From: Methanobacterium sp. UBA176
GTDB lineage: Archaea > Methanobacteriota > Methanobacteria > Methanobacteriales > Methanobacteriaceae
Length of the DNA stretch: 64,000 nt
Assembly: GCA_002505765.1 (NCBI GenBank)
Contig: DAVZ01000055.1
Location: 35,592 to 99,591 of the forward strand
Direction of reading: 5' to 3'
Part shown: piece by piece, positions 62,735-64,000 of the stretch
How positions within the stretch are numbered: position 1 is the stretch's first letter
How the letters are laid out: the number at the start of each line of letters is the position of its first letter
Translations under genes and position numbers: made by a program
Notes under the pieces: generated by a model
What the model saw: the letters and a program-made list of their open reading frames with translations, nothing else
What the model was told of the DNA's origin: nothing
The model's database searches: none

Positions 62735-63175
62735 ATGGAAAACGAAGTAGTTAATAAATCTGTCCAGATTCTGCTTATAGAAGACAACCCTGCAGATGCG
62801 CGCCTGGTTGTAGAAGTGTTGAAGGACTCTAAAATAAAAAATAAGATTCATGTAATTGAAGACGGAGTAACAGCAATGGATTATCTTCACAAGGAAGGAG
62901 AATATAAAGATATCTCCAGTCCAGATATTATATTACTTGATTTGAATCTACCTAAAAAAGATGGTCGTGAAGTTTTAAAAGAAATTAAAGAAGATCCTAA
63001 ACTTAAATGCATTCCTGTAGTTATTTTAACAACATCAAGTACTCAAGAAGATATAAATCAAACCTACAGCAATCATGCCAATTGCTTTATTACTAAACCT
63101 GTAGATTTTGACCAGTTCCTTAAAGTAGTGCAATCCATTGAAGACTTCTGGCTTACAGGTGTTAAACTACCTTAA
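62735..63175 (+). CDS. Single-domain response regulator (Rcp1-like)
   Basis: A 146-residue receiver domain: acidic pair E16/D17 (LLIEDNPADARLV), phospho-acceptor D69 (IILLDLNLPKKDG), switch T/S in VVILTTSS and the conserved Lys in FITKPVDF. There is no output domain. The NPADARL and LNLPxxDG sequences place it with Rcp1-like regulators that pair with cytoplasmic or PAS-rich histidine kinases. It is monocistronic. Confidence 0.93.
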   Translation: MENEVVNKSVQILLIEDNPADARLVVEVLKDSKIKNKIHVIEDGVTAMDYLHKEGEYKDISSPDIILLDLNLPKKDGREVLKEIKEDPKLKCIPVVILTTSSTQEDINQTYSNHANCFITKPVDFDQFLKVVQSIEDFWLTGVKLP

Positions 63176-63209
63176 CCGATTTACAAAATAAAAAAATAAG
63201 CTGAATATT

Positions 63210-63743
63210 TCAGCTTTTTATCCAGTAGTTGTAATTATTAATTTCTTCTACTGTAGATCTTTTAATTAAGTATTTTTTACCATCTACAATGATGTGGACA
63301 TATTCCACAGTCTGCGCATTTACTTTTTGCGAATTATGAATTATTTTTTTTGTATTTGGGTTTTTTATACGTGTTAAATAAACATCAGATCCGCTTATAT
63401 GTTCTTTTCCATGTACAAGGCAAAAATCCATGTCACATCTCGTACAGTACCACATTCCTTCTGGATTATGATATCCTGAACCCTGTTCGTAGTTCAATGT
63501 CCCTTTAGAATAACAGTCAGGGCAGTAATTTTTAAAAGTGGCAGTATGATAAGCGTAATCATATTGTAAACCACACGTGCATTTCCCTGTAGCTTTAACA
63601 TAATCTTGACTTATGACTATATTATAAGCACCAACCTCCCGGGCGGATGCAGCTAAAGGGCTGGCAATTAAAAGCGCCGATATTAAAATCAGCGCAAATT
63701 TCGTGCTAATTTTTATTTTTTGCTTAATGTAATCACACCCCAT
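63210..63743 (-). CDS. Secreted Cys-rich putative zinc-ribbon protein
   Basis: A 177-residue protein with an N-terminal signal peptide (basic KQKIKISTKF, hydrophobic ALILISALLIASPLAASA with an AxA cleavage site). It then has paired cysteine knuckles: CTC, CPDC, CTRCDMDFC, with His residues (HNPEGMWYC, CLVHGKEH), suggesting two zinc sites. The C-terminal part is beta-rich. No named family. The ATG start has no ribosome-binding site, whereas the GGGGTGTGAT inside the first codons would fit an ATT start at the sixth codon. Confidence 0.6.
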   Translation of the reverse strand: MGCDYIKQKIKISTKFALILISALLIASPLAASAREVGAYNIVISQDYVKATGKCTCGLQYDYAYHTATFKNYCPDCYSKGTLNYEQGSGYHNPEGMWYCTRCDMDFCLVHGKEHISGSDVYLTRIKNPNTKKIIHNSQKVNAQTVEYVHIIVDGKKYLIKRSTVEEINNYNYWIKS

Positions 63744-64000
63744 TTGTTTTGGTCCAGTTTGTTAACTTAGCCACTAGGGTCAGGTCCCTGAACCAGTTGG
63801 AGCATAATTAACACCCCCCATATTGCATGAGTATTACTCTTATTATATAATACTTTATATAAATATTTTATTAAATATTTTCCAGAAATAGTATCCAATT
63901 TAACCTAATTTTATTAAAAAAGTAAAATACTGCAAATAATTTGTATTCTTAATATCCAGTATTTAAATATTATGTTTATTTGGGACTGTAAGGTTAACGG
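63744..64000. other. Non-coding right end, promoter of the secreted protein gene
   Basis: No gene seen. On the minus strand a TATA-like element lies near 63845-63860, about 100 bases from the coding start. A GC-rich imperfect dyad GGTCAGG/CCTGAACC (63779-63795) lies in the predicted leader and may be an RNA hairpin. Confidence 0.4.

Noticed and set aside
1..64000. tRNA, rRNA, CRISPR array, insertion sequence with transposase
   Set aside because: Looked for on both strands by eye; none could be supported. Small or atypical tRNAs could be missed without a covariance-model search.

Overview
The window is AT-rich chromosomal DNA from a methanogenic archaeon of the order Methanobacteriales, most likely a Methanobacterium-like species. 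This rests on the nifH-nifI1-nifI2-nifD-nifK-nifE-nifN gene order, archaeoflavoprotein AfpA, archaeal inositol-phosphate synthase, QueC (archaeosine precursor), an orphan PycB, GGTGA/GAGG ribosome-binding sites, TATA-type promoters and an NrpR-type operator. No rRNA, tRNA, CRISPR array or intact insertion sequence was recognised.

Bases 1 to about 19,600 form a defence and toxin-antitoxin island with much gene decay. It holds three HEPN/MNT gene pairs plus an orphan MNT gene, a HicBA module with a frameshifted toxin, a RelBE-like module with a disrupted toxin, and a dead VapBC pair. It also holds a frameshifted GmrSD-like type IV restriction gene and the C-terminal stump of a type III restriction subunit. 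Three decayed 3' ends of an Fe-S nuclease gene lie beside the toxin-antitoxin cassettes. At its centre (5424-10353) is an intact, closely packed three-gene operon: a UvrD/PcrA-type helicase, a Cas4/RecB-type Fe-S nuclease, and a DpdA-like tRNA-guanine-transglycosylase homologue fused to a DUF6884-like domain. This is the best candidate for an undescribed system: a 7-deazaguanine DNA modification or sensing enzyme combined with a helicase-nuclease.

Bases 19,600-33,000 hold ordinary accessory genes: MFS and ABC exporters, a DUF362 ferredoxin protein, an MBL-rhodanese protein, a GalT/HIT-like protein, a PPOX flavoprotein and an AlkD-like protein. They also hold a PadR-controlled operon with two damaged members and a 1.5 kb gene-poor stretch (20967-22459).

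Bases 33,000-37,600 form an oxidative-stress locus: rubrerythrin and a Cys-less Fur/PerR-like regulator, divergent from katG. The katG coding sequence has clearly foreign, GC-rich composition. Two palindromes lie in the divergent promoter region, and afpA follows. Bases 37,600-43,400 encode membrane functions: a MacB-like ABC pair, a K+ channel, a second MFS exporter, an HdeD-like protein with a decayed second copy, and a DedA-like protein.

Bases 43,600-55,000 contain inositol-phosphate synthase, then the leftward nitrogen-fixation operon. Between nifN and a ferredoxin plus molybdopterin oxidoreductase lies a decayed NifX/NifB-C-terminal-like gene. Upstream of nifH a GGAA-N6-TTCC operator lies just downstream of the TATA box, consistent with NrpR repression. 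The rest (55,000-64,000) encodes a polytopic membrane glycosyltransferase-like protein, PycB, a methyltransferase, QueC, a membrane protein, LarC, a response regulator and a secreted Cys-rich protein.
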